A stretch of 64,000 nt of DNA from JAJTHJ01 sp046316025 (GCA_046316025.1 JBKCXU010000068.1:1-64000), one strand, 5' to 3'. Shown: positions 1-7,909, counted from the stretch's first letter. Notes: generated from the letters alone by a model not told the origin. Numbers and translations: made by a program.

Positions 1-132
1 CGCTCACCGAGTCCTCCTATGCACCATTCCCTACCATCGCTTCGATCGACCCGTCAAAGGCAAGCCGCAGGTGTACGACTAACGCTGAGACTCGGTCACA
101 CCGACGTCATCAAGGTGTACGACGAACGCTGA
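1..132 (+). pseudogene. possible tyrosine-recombinase C-terminal remnant
   Basis: Frame 1 is open from the window edge to a TGA at 130-132. It ends in LGHTDVIKVYDER, which recalls the LGHxxxxTTxxY box near the C terminus of phage-type integrases but is about two residues short. The rest of the frame (RSPSPPMHHS...) has no integrase character. A second frame ending VYD-stop at 80-82 shares part of the same end, because the two ends lie in the direct repeat at 69-135. Bases 136-274 hold no gene I can support. An AGGAGA ribosome-binding site for the next gene lies at 263-268. This could be integration debris or chance. Confidence 0.15.
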
Positions 133-135
133 GAC
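69..135 (+). repeat. 23-bp direct repeat, two copies 44 bp apart
   Basis: Bases 69-91 and 113-135 match at 22 of 23 positions (core GTGTACGAC then AACGCTGAGAC); the single difference is T80 against G124. The difference turns a GAA codon into a TAA stop when both copies are read from GTG. This looks like a short tandem duplication at the 3' end of a gene. Its place at the edge of an AT-rich accessory block also fits a recombination scar. Confidence 0.6.
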
Positions 136-274
136 CTGCCCCATGAACCCTCATCGATGGGCGGCGTCGCCGGGGGGCCCTTGTTGACCCTGGCGAGTAG
201 CGAAAGAATTCGGTCGTTCTGGCCGAAACCCTTGGCGCCGGGGACCGGCGTCATGTAAGCATAGGAGAGAGAAA

Positions 275-607
275 ATGCAAGAACTAACTGTGGAAACAAC
301 GTATGCTATCTCTGGTGGGGATCCAGGAGATACAAACATTATTGCATACCAAGATACCGTTCGACGATTGCCAGAGGCGATTGTATGGGGGGAGCGGCTT
401 CCCGCCGATCGAGATGCAGCGCAGATGATTTTGCAATACTGTACTTACGGTGGGCGTGTTGATCGTGTCGAGGGTGGTGGGGGCACGTTCTCGCTCGAAG
501 TAAAGGCTGGCGTTACTGGCGGCGTGACTATCAAGGCCGCGGCGAATCAGCCAAAACTTAACATTGTATGTAATCCGAAACCAGCAGGTAGAGCAGTGTA
601 CCAATGA
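275..607 (+). CDS. double-glycine leader precursor peptide (bacteriocin-like)
   Basis: The 110-residue product begins MQELTVETTYAISGG. This fits the double-glycine leader of peptides cut and exported by C39-peptidase ABC transporters: Leu at -12, Thr at -11, an acidic residue at -9, Ile at -4 and GG at -2/-1. Cleavage after G15 would leave a 95-residue product starting DPGDTN, with two cysteines (C56, C99) that could form a disulfide, and glycine-rich stretches at 59-70 and 79-83. There is no transmembrane segment. An AGGAGA box six bases before the ATG supports the start. The gene is AT-rich for this genome and precedes a hydrolase and the matching exporter gene (1962-4133). Leader and exporter are seen; an antibacterial or signalling role is inferred, and I recognise no family for the mature part. 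Confidence 0.75.
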   Translation: MQELTVETTYAISGGDPGDTNIIAYQDTVRRLPEAIVWGERLPADRDAAQMILQYCTYGGRVDRVEGGGGTFSLEVKAGVTGGVTIKAAANQPKLNIVCNPKPAGRAVYQ

Positions 608-613
608 GATCTC

Positions 614-651
614 GGCGCGACGTAGGAGGACGTTGCAAACCTCGTCGCGCC
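614..651 (+). promoter_or_regulatory. intercistronic stem-loop after the precursor gene
   Basis: GGCGCGACG at 614-622 pairs perfectly with CGTCGCGCC at 643-651. AGG at 624-626 also pairs with CCT at 640-642 past one bulged T, giving about 12 bp around a 13-base loop. No T-run follows, so it is not a classical terminator. Hairpins between a precursor gene and its export genes commonly protect the upstream message or lower downstream expression; that role is inferred here. Confidence 0.6.
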
Positions 652-658
652 ATCACTG

Positions 659-1969
659 ATGAATAGGGAGAAAATGCGTCAATTCGCAAAGAAAATACTT
701 TCCGCTTCAGTGTTTATCGCGATAGCGACCGTCCTCTGCGCTGCGCTTTCGTTGACGAACGACGATATGCGCGTTGCCGTCGGCACGCGCCGGTTTACCG
801 CGATAGCCGCGGATGGAACGGCGCTGTCCGGGCAGATCGACTTCGCGACCCCTCTCTCTCGTTTGCGTTGCTGGGGCTGTGTTGCGTTCCTGATTGGTGG
901 TACCAACTCAGAACGTAGTGGAGCCGTATTGCTCGACGGGAGAATGCGCTACCTCATGGATGAACTAGCATACGAATTGAACGCAAAGGGCATTGCCGTC
1001 GTAAGGTTTGATCAGCGAGGAATACTGAACTACCGCGACTGCGTAGGCAGCGAGGCATTTTCCCGGAGTCGCAGCTACGTATCTTGCTTCGACCCTGATG
1101 TTCGACGCACTATTGGTGCGGGCACTTTGCAGAGCGATGCTTACGTGGTCCTGAATCATGCGAGGCACCGCTTTGCGATCGAAGAGCATCGATTGGCGTT
1201 GGTTGGTTTTTCTGAAGGCGGATTGATTGTTGCCGATCTGATCTCGGAAGCCTTACTTGCTCCGCAAGTTGCTGTTCTTGCGTCGACGCCCTTGGAGCCG
1301 TTTCGGAGTGCGGTCCGGTGGCAGTTCGTAGACAAGCTGCCGGAGGTTATTGAATTTAGCGGTGCCTCCTTTTCTAATGAAATGGCAAAGTTGTACTTTG
1401 CCAATCGAACGAGAAATGCAGTACAGCGAGATTTTGATGCGCCGGTCTTATCCGCCGATGGATCTTGGCGCCCCGATAACGTCGATGAGCTGCGCGATAA
1501 GTTGAAGCAAATTTTCGAAAAGCGTTACGTGCAGATTCTCAGCGCATCGGGATCGGAGCTTTGGTTCAGTGAGGACGGAGAGCTTGATGTGCCTAGCCAT
1601 TCCGTCGCAGCAGCGCAAGAGAAGCTTCGGCGTAGTACGCCGCTAACCGCTCAGTTTCTCGGCTACAAGGGTAAGTTGCGCTTTGTTCTAGGCAGCGAGG
1701 ACGAACAGTTCCCCTTAAGGAGGCAGTTACCTTACATCCACACACTAAATGAAGTGCGGGAAAATGAAGCGGGTCTCACGACGATTTGTGGTGCGAATCA
1801 CACATTGCTTCTGGTTAATCCCTCTGATGGCCAAGATCCAAGCCAATGGCATGTGCTGACTGAAGTAGTTGCGGATGCGTTCACGAAACAGGATTTACCT
1901 AAAGTAACTCCCAAGGCATACGTGCGGCCACCTCCGTGCAATGGGGCTGGTTACGGTCTCTATGAGTAA
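659..1969 (+). CDS. membrane-anchored alpha/beta hydrolase of the export cassette
   Basis: The 436-residue product has a basic start and one hydrophobic segment (about residues 12-32), suggesting a signal anchor with the enzyme in the periplasm. The alpha/beta-hydrolase hallmarks are present: RFDQRG (116-121), the nucleophile elbow GFSEGG with S185, D348 in GSEDEQF, and H381 in CGANHTL, so the catalytic triad looks intact. The substrate is unknown. An inner ATG at 674 has a GGGAG box close by (666-670) and may be the real start. The stop overlaps the exporter start by eight bases, implying translational coupling. It could modify or degrade the peptide, provide immunity, or be an unrelated esterase. 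Base use is AT-rich like the precursor gene and unlike the exporter. Confidence 0.75.
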   Translation: MNREKMRQFAKKILSASVFIAIATVLCAALSLTNDDMRVAVGTRRFTAIAADGTALSGQIDFATPLSRLRCWGCVAFLIGGTNSERSGAVLLDGRMRYLMDELAYELNAKGIAVVRFDQRGILNYRDCVGSEAFSRSRSYVSCFDPDVRRTIGAGTLQSDAYVVLNHARHRFAIEEHRLALVGFSEGGLIVADLISEALLAPQVAVLASTPLEPFRSAVRWQFVDKLPEVIEFSGASFSNEMAKLYFANRTRNAVQRDFDAPVLSADGSWRPDNVDELRDKLKQIFEKRYVQILSASGSELWFSEDGELDVPSHSVAAAQEKLRRSTPLTAQFLGYKGKLRFVLGSEDEQFPLRRQLPYIHTLNEVRENEAGLTTICGANHTLLLVNPSDGQDPSQWHVLTEVVADAFTKQDLPKVTPKAYVRPPPCNGAGYGLYE

Positions 1970-4133
1970 GAAGGCTTTTCGGAGTGTTACTGAGCCAGCG
2001 GATCGGCTGAGCTTCGGCCTCCGCCGCCGCATCGATCCCATCCTGCAAACCGAATCCGCCGAATGCGGCCTCGCGTGTCTGGCGATGGTCGCCGGCTGGC
2101 ACGGCTACCGCACCGATCTGCCGACCTTGCGCCGCCGCTTCTCGATCTCGCTGAAGGGTGCCACCCTCAAGCAGTTGATCGACATCGCCGGCAGCCTGGA
2201 ATTCGGCGCCCGCCCGCTGCGGCTTGAACTCGACGAACTCGGCGACCTCAAACTCCCCTGCATCCTGCACTGGGACTTGAACCACTTCGTCGTGCTCACG
2301 CGCGTCACTGCCCGCGGCATCACGATCCTCGACCCCGCCCGCGGCGAAGTGCGTCTTTTTTGCGCCGAAGCGTCCAAGCACTTCACGGGCATCGCGCTTG
2401 AACTCACTCCTTCGCCCAGCTTCCGCAAGAAGCGCGAACGCCAGTCCATCGATCTGCGCGCCCTGTTCGGCCGTGTGGCCGGCCTGCGTAAGAGTCTGGC
2501 GCAGATCATGCTGCTGGCCTTGGCCCTGGAAGTCTTTGCCCTGATCTCGCCCTTTTTCATGCAATGGGTGGTCGACGGCGCCATCACCTCGGCCGACCGC
2601 GATCTGCTGGTCGTGCTAGCGCTGGGCTTTGGCTTGCTGGTGCTGGTGCAAACGGCTATCGGGCTGGCCCGCTCCTGGGTGGTGCTCTTTATGTCCACCC
2701 ACCTGGGCCTGCAGTGGAACGGCAATGTCTTCGCCCACCTGCTGCGGCTGCCGGCAGTATGGTTCGAGAAGCGCCACATGGGCGACATCGTCTCCCGCTT
2801 CGGCTCGGTGGGCGCCATCCAGCACACGCTGACCACGAGCTTTGTCGAGGCGGTTCTGGACGGAGTGATGGCGATCGCCACCATGGTGGTGATGCTGTTT
2901 TACAGCGCCACACTGTCGCTGATCGTATTCGGCGCGTTGGTGATCTATGGCATTTTGCGCTGGGCGGCCTACCGCCCGCTGATGCAGGCGAGCGCCGAGC
3001 AGATTGTCCTGTCGGCCAAGGCCAGCTCGATCTTCATGGAAAGCGTGCGGGCCGCCACCAGCATCAAGCTCTTCAACCACGAAGAAGACCGCCGCGCCCG
3101 CTGGATGAACGCCACGGTGGACGCCACCAACCGGCAACTGGCGACCGAGAAGATGATGATCGGCTACCGGATCGCCAACACGCTGCTCTCCGGCACCGAG
3201 AACATCCTGATCGTCTACCTCGGTGCCCTGGCCGTGATGGACAACGTCTTCTCAGTCGGGATGCTGTTTGCCTTCGTCAGCTACAAGAGCACCTTCTCCG
3301 GGCGGGTGGGGAGCCTGATCGACAAGTTCGTCGAACTGAAGATGCTGCGGCTGCAAGGCGAGCGACTGGCGGACATCGTGCTGGAGAAGCCCGAAAACCA
3401 GGGCCACGGCGTGGAGCGTGAGATCGAAGAACTGACGCTGGAGGCGAAGAACCTGTCCTTCCGCTACGGCGATGCGGAGCCCTGGGTGCTGAAGGACCTT
3501 AACCTGACCGTGGCCCCCGGCGAGTCGCTGGCGATCGCCGGGCCGTCGGGCTGCGGCAAGACGACCTTGCTGAAGATTCTGCTGGGGCTGCTGCCGCCCA
3601 CCGAAGGGGAAATCCGCGTCGGTGGCATCCGCATCGAGCAACTGGGCGCGCGCCAGTACCGCAAACTGATCGGCGCGGTGATGCAGGAGGATCAACTGCT
3701 GGCGGGCTCGATCGGCGAGAACATCGCCTTCTTCGACCTCAAGCCGGATCAAAAGCGGATCGAGGACTGCGCCAGGCTCGCCGCGGTGCACGAGGAGATC
3801 ATGGCGATGCCGATGGGCTACGCCACGCTGATCGGCGACATGGGCACGGCCATTTCCGGCGGGCAGAAGCAGCGGGTGTTGCTGGCGCGCGCCTTGTACA
3901 AGCAGCCGAAGCTGCTGTTTCTGGACGAGGCGACGAGTCACCTGGACGTGCAGCGCGAGGGGATCGTCAATGCGGGCGTGCGGGGACTGAAGCTCACCCG
4001 CGTGATCGTGGCCCACCGGCCGCAGACCATCGCCAGTGCGGAGCGGGTGATCGTGCTCGAAGGCGGCAAGATCAAGCAGGACTTGCGGGTGGCGGCGCTG
4101 GCTGCCGCAGCGGAGCAGGGGGCGATGGCGTAG
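1962..4133 (+). CDS. C39 peptidase-containing ABC exporter, CvaB/RaxB type
   Basis: The 723-residue product is a half-transporter fused to a bacteriocin-processing protease. The N-terminal C39 domain shows QTESAECGLACLAM with the oxyanion Gln and catalytic Cys (C35), WDLNHFVVL with H108, and LDPARG with D124. A membrane domain of about 300 residues follows, then an ATPase with Walker A (AGPSGCGKTT), signature (ISGGQKQR), Walker B (LLFLDEATSHLD) and the switch His (VAHRP). Such proteins cut double-glycine leaders and export the product, matching the precursor at 275-607. The ATG at 1962 overlaps the upstream stop; an in-frame ATG at 1941 is the alternative. CvaB-type exporters usually need a membrane-fusion protein, and none is encoded nearby. 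G+C is close to that of the chromosome. Confidence 0.9.
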   Translation: MSKKAFRSVTEPADRLSFGLRRRIDPILQTESAECGLACLAMVAGWHGYRTDLPTLRRRFSISLKGATLKQLIDIAGSLEFGARPLRLELDELGDLKLPCILHWDLNHFVVLTRVTARGITILDPARGEVRLFCAEASKHFTGIALELTPSPSFRKKRERQSIDLRALFGRVAGLRKSLAQIMLLALALEVFALISPFFMQWVVDGAITSADRDLLVVLALGFGLLVLVQTAIGLARSWVVLFMSTHLGLQWNGNVFAHLLRLPAVWFEKRHMGDIVSRFGSVGAIQHTLTTSFVEAVLDGVMAIATMVVMLFYSATLSLIVFGALVIYGILRWAAYRPLMQASAEQIVLSAKASSIFMESVRAATSIKLFNHEEDRRARWMNATVDATNRQLATEKMMIGYRIANTLLSGTENILIVYLGALAVMDNVFSVGMLFAFVSYKSTFSGRVGSLIDKFVELKMLRLQGERLADIVLEKPENQGHGVEREIEELTLEAKNLSFRYGDAEPWVLKDLNLTVAPGESLAIAGPSGCGKTTLLKILLGLLPPTEGEIRVGGIRIEQLGARQYRKLIGAVMQEDQLLAGSIGENIAFFDLKPDQKRIEDCARLAAVHEEIMAMPMGYATLIGDMGTAISGGQKQRVLLARALYKQPKLLFLDEATSHLDVQREGIVNAGVRGLKLTRVIVAHRPQTIASAERVIVLEGGKIKQDLRVAALAAAAEQGAMA

Positions 4134-4480
4134 GGCGCCTGGTGGTTGCGCCCGACCTTGCTGCTGCGCTCACGCCCCCACCCTGGCCCGTCCAATCTCG
4201 GCCTTGCAAGGTCTCGCCGCTCCAGCGGCGCGAAGCTGCGCTTCGCGAAACCCCGCTTACGCCCCCCGCAGGCGGGGGAGGGGGAACACCTCGCGGGTCG
4301 CGCTGGCCGTGGCGACGGCGGATTGGCTGCAGAACCGGGGGCAGCGTCTTTGCCGCTTATTCCGTTTCGCGATCATCAGGGCAATGTCGTCGTTCCCGCG
4401 AAAGCGGGAACCCAGCGACTTTCGCGAACGGCACTGGATTCCCGCTTTCGCGGGAATGACGTGCCTTTACTGTCCGAATG
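4134..4480. other. intergenic right flank of the cassette, no gene
   Basis: No open frame here resembles a protein. A short GGGCGC/GCGCCC hairpin (4133-4153) overlaps the exporter stop. A C-rich/G-rich palindrome lies near 4261-4283 and a REP-like repeat at 4388-4461. I see no T-run terminator. Confidence 0.6.
4388..4461. repeat. REP-like inverted repeat (GCGAAAGC family)
   Basis: The 30-base arms 4388-4417 and 4432-4461 are near-perfect reverse complements, and each contains the palindrome TTCCCGCGAAAGCGGGAA or its close variant. The outer ends are CGTC/GACG and the arms run into CCAGC. Extragenic repeats of this shape are common in beta- and gammaproteobacteria and are moved by RAYT transposases; none is encoded in this window. 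A relative lies at 16726-16802. Confidence 0.85.
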
Positions 4481-4494
4481 AAGTGGAAGTGGAA

Positions 4495-4696
4495 TTACTT
4501 CGGCAAGCGCTTTGCGGGCGACGGCCCTGCACGTCGCGCACGGGACGCCGGCGCGCCTTGCAGCCGCGCGATGCGCGTTTCGTGGTTGAACACGACTTCC
4601 CCCCAGCTTGTCGATCCGCTGTGCGGTGTGCGCAAGCTCGGTGTTGACGACTGCCACGCCGGACAGCCGGTCGAGAATGTCCGTAACGAGGCTCAT
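4495..4696 (-). pseudogene. frameshifted small coiled-coil protein, partner of the RHH gene
   Basis: Read from the ATG at 4696 (sharing ATGA with the upstream stop) the product begins MSLVTDILDRLSGVAVV and reaches RIDKLG. There the frame enters a run of six G (complement of C 4599-4604) and degenerates. Removing one G restores EVVFNHETRIARLQG and then a Lys/Arg-rich tail ending at the TAA at 4495, giving a sensible 66-residue amphipathic protein. This is therefore either a one-base frameshift mutation, a sequencing error in a homopolymer, or a slippery on/off tract. I do not know the family function. Confidence 0.6.
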
Positions 4697-4974
4697 GCGG
4701 TTCGCGCCCGCTCGCGCTCGATGCGGGCAAACAGGTCGTCCAGTTTGCGGTTGGTCGCGGCGAGCGTGGCGCGCATCGCCTCCAGATCGGCGGCGGCGGC
4801 GCGGCTGGCGGCGTCGCGCAACTGCAACTCGTCGGCGGTGATGCCGGCGAGATACGCGTCAACGGCGCTGCGGATTTCGTCGCTGACGCGCGTGCCGAGC
4901 GCGCGGGCGCGGCTTTGCAGCGCCTTCTTCTGGCGCGGCTCCAAGTAGACCTGCGTCGGGGCGTAGGTCGGCAT
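4693..4974 (-). CDS. ribbon-helix-helix (CopG-like) protein with coiled-coil tail
   Basis: The 93-residue product begins MPTYAPTQVYLEPRQ. It has a short beta strand, then two helices (LEPRQKKALQSRARAL and VSDEIRSAVDAYLAG), the layout of ribbon-helix-helix DNA-binding proteins. A helical, charged C-terminal half (residues 55-93) probably extends a coiled coil. The start at 4974 was chosen because the sequence upstream has no protein character and the RHH strand sits directly at the N terminus. It overlaps the frameshifted gene downstream by ATGA. An autoregulated two-gene unit is plausible, but nothing identifies a toxin. Confidence 0.65.
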   Translation of the reverse strand: MPTYAPTQVYLEPRQKKALQSRARALGTRVSDEIRSAVDAYLAGITADELQLRDAASRAAAADLEAMRATLAATNRKLDDLFARIERERARTA

Positions 4975-4995
4975 CGGCGGCTCCGGGGCAATGCA

Positions 4996-5009
4996 TTGCA
5001 GAGTATCAA
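4996..5009 (+). promoter_or_regulatory. FNR-type site upstream of ccoI
   Basis: TTGCAGAGTATCAA has one perfect ATCAA half-site and one weaker TTGCA half in the FNR frame TTGAT-N4-ATCAA. It lies 72 bases before the ATG at 5081, suiting an activator site. It would fall inside the gene if the upstream ATG at 4991 were used, which argues for the later start. Confidence 0.5.
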
Positions 5010-5080
5010 CGCGCTCCAGGTCGCGAGTGGCGCTGCCGGCACCGACGCGTATGCTTTTACCGCTCGCCACCCGCCCGCCC

Positions 5081-7537
5081 ATGTCCAACGCCCCCGCTCT
5101 GCGCAAAGCCAAAGTCCCGGTCGCCGCGGGCGAAGCGGTGCCGGCCGACGGCGTCTGCGACCACTGCGGCGACGCACTGGCGGGGCTGAAGATCGTTCGC
5201 CGCGCCATCGGCGGGCGCGATGGGCGTTACTGCTGCCTGGGCTGCGCGTTCATCGCCGAGCAGTTGTTCCTCGCCCAGGCCGGCAGCCGCGACCGCGCAC
5301 AACTGGCCGCACAGATTCCCGAGTCGCCCGCCGGCCCGCGTGCGCAGGCGCAGATCGACGTGCAGGGCATGGTCTGCGCGGCCTGCGGCTTGCTGATCGA
5401 GCACCGGCTGAAGCAGTTGCCGGGGATGGCCGCGGCGCAAGTGGACTTCGGTGCGCGGCGCGCTTCCGTCGCCTACGACCCGACGCAACTGACCGTCGCC
5501 GATGCCGAGCGCGCGATCGAGCGCGCCGGTTACCGCACCCATCCGACCGCGCAGGACGAGCGGCGCGCGCAGCGCATCGACCTGCTGCGGCTGATGCTCG
5601 CCTGGCTGGCGATGATGCAGGTGATGATGCTGGCGGTGCCGACCTACCTGGCGGCGCCGGGCGACATTCCGCCGGACATCGCGCAACTGCTGCGCCTGGC
5701 GCAGCTCGTGCTGACGACCCCGGTGCTGCTCTTCTCGGCGCTGCCGATCTGGCGCGCGGCGCTCAACCAGTTGCGCATGCGCGCCATCGGTATGGATCTG
5801 CCGATCGCGCTCGGCTTGGCAGTGGCCTTCGGCGCCAGCGCGCAGGCGGTGCTGCGCGCGCAGGGCGAGGTGTACTTCGACTCGATCACCATGTTCGTCG
5901 CGCTGGTGTACAGCTCGCGCTGGATCCAGGCGAGGGCGCTGGCGCGCGCCTACGCGCACATCGACGCCGCCCGCCGCGGCCTGCGCCTGCTGGCGCTCAA
6001 GCTGCGCGCCTGGCCGGCGTCGCACGCCACCGACGCGGTGCCGGCCGAGCAACTGGCGCCCGGCGATCTCGTACTGGTGCCCGCCGGCGAGTCGGTGCCG
6101 GCCGACGGCGTGGTACGCGACGGCGCCAGCACCGTCTCGCAGGCCTGGCTCACGGGCGAGTCCACGCCGATCGACAAGGGCGAGGGCGCGCCGGTGCTGG
6201 CCGGCAGCATCAACCTGGAGCAGCCGCTCGTGGTCGCCGTCACCCGCGCGGGTGAAGCGACGGCGCTGGCGGCGCTGCGCCGGCTGGTCGATGAAGCCGG
6301 TCGCGAGCGGCCGCCGATCGTCGAACTCGCCAACCGCGCCGCGGTGTGGTTCCTGTGGGCGGTGCTGGCAGTCACCGCGGCGACGGTGGTGGGCTGGTGG
6401 TGGGTCGATCCGGCGCGCGCGCTGCCCAATGCGATTGCCGTGCTGATCGCCACCTGCCCCTGTGCGCTGTCGCTGGCGGCGCCGGCGGCGCTGGCCGCGG
6501 TGCAGTCGGGGTTGGCGCGGCGCGGCGTGCTCACGGCGCGGGCGGCGGCGCTGGAGCAACTCGCGCGGGTCGATGCCTTTGCCTTCGACAAGACCGGCAC
6601 GCTGACCACGGCCGAGCCGGCGCTGACGCAGGTGGTGCTGTTCCGCGAAGTGAGTGCTGACGATGCGCTAACCGTCGCGGCGGCGCTGGAGTCGCTGTCG
6701 GTGCATCCGTTTGCGCGTGCCATCGTCACGGCGGCGCAGGCGCGGCGGCTGCCCGCGCCCGAGGCGCAGGCCGGCCGCGTGCAGGCTTCCGCCGGCGTGG
6801 AGGCGACCGTGGCCGGCCGCCGCTACCGGATCGGTAAGGCTGACTATGCGTTGGGCTTGGTCGAGACCGACCCGCAGCCGGTGGCGGCGCGCCTGCTACG
6901 CCGGGTGGAGCGCGAGGGCCTGCAGGCGGCCAGCACGATCGTGCTGGCCGACGGCAGCGGGCCGCTGGCGCTCTTTGCCTTCGGCGAGCGGCTGCGGCCC
7001 GATGCGCGGCTGCTGATCGATGCGGTGCGCGCCGCCGGTGCGCAGCCGCTGCTCGTCTCCGGCGACCGGCGCGAGCCGGTGCGGCGCGTGGCGCGCGAAC
7101 TGGGTATTCACGACGACGAAGGCGACGACGGCCAGCGCGTCTACGCGCACCAGACGCCGGAGAGCAAGCGCGCGCTGATCGCCCGCCTGCAAGGCGAAGG
7201 CCGCGTGGTGGCGATGTTGGGCGACGGCATGAACGACGCGCCGGTGATCGCCCAGGCCGACGTTTCGTTGGCGCTGGCCGGCGGCTCGCAACTGGCGCAG
7301 GCGCGGGCGGATCTGATCGTGGTGAATTCGCGCCTCGCCGACGTGGCGGCTGCGCTCAAGCTCACGAAAAAGGGCCTGCGCATCGTGCGCGAGAACCTCG
7401 GCTGGACGCTCGTCTACAACATAGTCATCGTGCCGGCCGCCGCGCTGGGGTATCTCACCCCTGCGCTGGCCGCGGTCGGCATGGCCGCCAGCTCGTTGTT
7501 GGTCGTGGGCAACGCCTTGCGCGCGCGTCGAGTGTGA
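5081..7537 (+). CDS. ccoI: copper-transporting P1B-type ATPase for cbb3 oxidase assembly
   Basis: The 818-residue product pumps copper across the inner membrane for CuB insertion into the cbb3 oxidase (family knowledge). In order it shows the N-terminal FixI-type cysteine region (CDHCG, then CCLGC), a heavy-metal-associated domain (GMVCAAC), membrane helices, TGES in the actuator domain, the ion-site C459-P460-C461, the phosphorylation loop DKTGT (D503), a SVHPF motif in the nucleotide domain, and GDGMNDAP. ATGs at 4991 and 5051 are in frame, but 5081 (MSNAPAL) leaves room for the FNR-like site. ccoS follows after 10 bases, and the cco structural genes come next. Confidence 0.93.
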   Translation: MSNAPALRKAKVPVAAGEAVPADGVCDHCGDALAGLKIVRRAIGGRDGRYCCLGCAFIAEQLFLAQAGSRDRAQLAAQIPESPAGPRAQAQIDVQGMVCAACGLLIEHRLKQLPGMAAAQVDFGARRASVAYDPTQLTVADAERAIERAGYRTHPTAQDERRAQRIDLLRLMLAWLAMMQVMMLAVPTYLAAPGDIPPDIAQLLRLAQLVLTTPVLLFSALPIWRAALNQLRMRAIGMDLPIALGLAVAFGASAQAVLRAQGEVYFDSITMFVALVYSSRWIQARALARAYAHIDAARRGLRLLALKLRAWPASHATDAVPAEQLAPGDLVLVPAGESVPADGVVRDGASTVSQAWLTGESTPIDKGEGAPVLAGSINLEQPLVVAVTRAGEATALAALRRLVDEAGRERPPIVELANRAAVWFLWAVLAVTAATVVGWWWVDPARALPNAIAVLIATCPCALSLAAPAALAAVQSGLARRGVLTARAAALEQLARVDAFAFDKTGTLTTAEPALTQVVLFREVSADDALTVAAALESLSVHPFARAIVTAAQARRLPAPEAQAGRVQASAGVEATVAGRRYRIGKADYALGLVETDPQPVAARLLRRVEREGLQAASTIVLADGSGPLALFAFGERLRPDARLLIDAVRAAGAQPLLVSGDRREPVRRVARELGIHDDEGDDGQRVYAHQTPESKRALIARLQGEGRVVAMLGDGMNDAPVIAQADVSLALAGGSQLAQARADLIVVNSRLADVAAALKLTKKGLRIVRENLGWTLVYNIVIVPAAALGYLTPALAAVGMAASSLLVVGNALRARRV

Positions 7538-7547
7538 GACGCGTCAC

Positions 7548-7715
7548 ATGGAATCGCTGTATCTGCTGATCCCGCTGTCGGTGCTGCTGATCCTCGGCAT
7601 CGCCGTGCTGATCGTCTGGGCCGTGCTCAACGGCCAGTTCGAAAACCTCGACGCCGAAGGGCGGCGCATCGTCGACGACAAGGACGACGACGTGACCCCG
7701 CCCGACCCCCGCTGA
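7548..7715 (+). CDS. ccoS: cbb3 oxidase maturation protein CcoS
   Basis: This 55-residue protein has one transmembrane helix (LLIPLSVLLILGIAVLIVWA, residues 6-25), then GQFENLDAEGRRIVDDKD, the conserved CcoS/FixS segment, and a short acidic tail. CcoS is needed for cofactor insertion into cbb3 oxidase. It sits 10 bases behind ccoI, presumably in the same transcript, and in front of the FNR box of ccoN. The ORF is too short for many gene callers but the family match is clear. Confidence 0.93.
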   Translation: MESLYLLIPLSVLLILGIAVLIVWAVLNGQFENLDAEGRRIVDDKDDDVTPPDPR

Positions 7716-7758
7716 GCGCAAAGCTTGCGCGCGCCGCCGCGCCTACCCCGAAAGAGGG

Positions 7759-7772
7759 TTGACTTGCGTCAA
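7759..7772 (+). promoter_or_regulatory. FNR box upstream of ccoN
   Basis: TTGACTTGCGTCAA is a perfect palindrome of the FNR/Anr form TTGAC-N4-GTCAA, 137 bases before the ccoN ATG. No ORF crosses the region in frame with its neighbours. It should activate ccoNOQP when oxygen is low. Confidence 0.8.
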
Positions 7773-7909
7773 CGGCGCCGCTCGCGCCGTCTCTAGCATC
7801 GCCGCCGACGAAGTTCGTAAGCCACCGTATCCGTTACGGCGGCGCTTGCGGCCCCGTCTTCCGCCGGCTGCTGTTCGCCGCACCGCCAACGAAATCGAGA
7901 GAGATTGCG

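Noticed and set aside
96..299. Minus-strand 67-residue frame at the left edge
   Set aside because: No recognisable family and it runs into the precursor gene's start; there is no ribosome site of note.
1941..1961. The upstream ATG of the exporter at 1941
   Set aside because: The ATG at 1962 overlaps the hydrolase stop in a coupling arrangement and leaves the C39 domain complete.
5057..6559. A 500-residue minus-strand frame opposite ccoI
   Set aside because: Arg/Gln/His-rich shadow with no recognisable motif, while ccoI has all P-type ATPase motifs.
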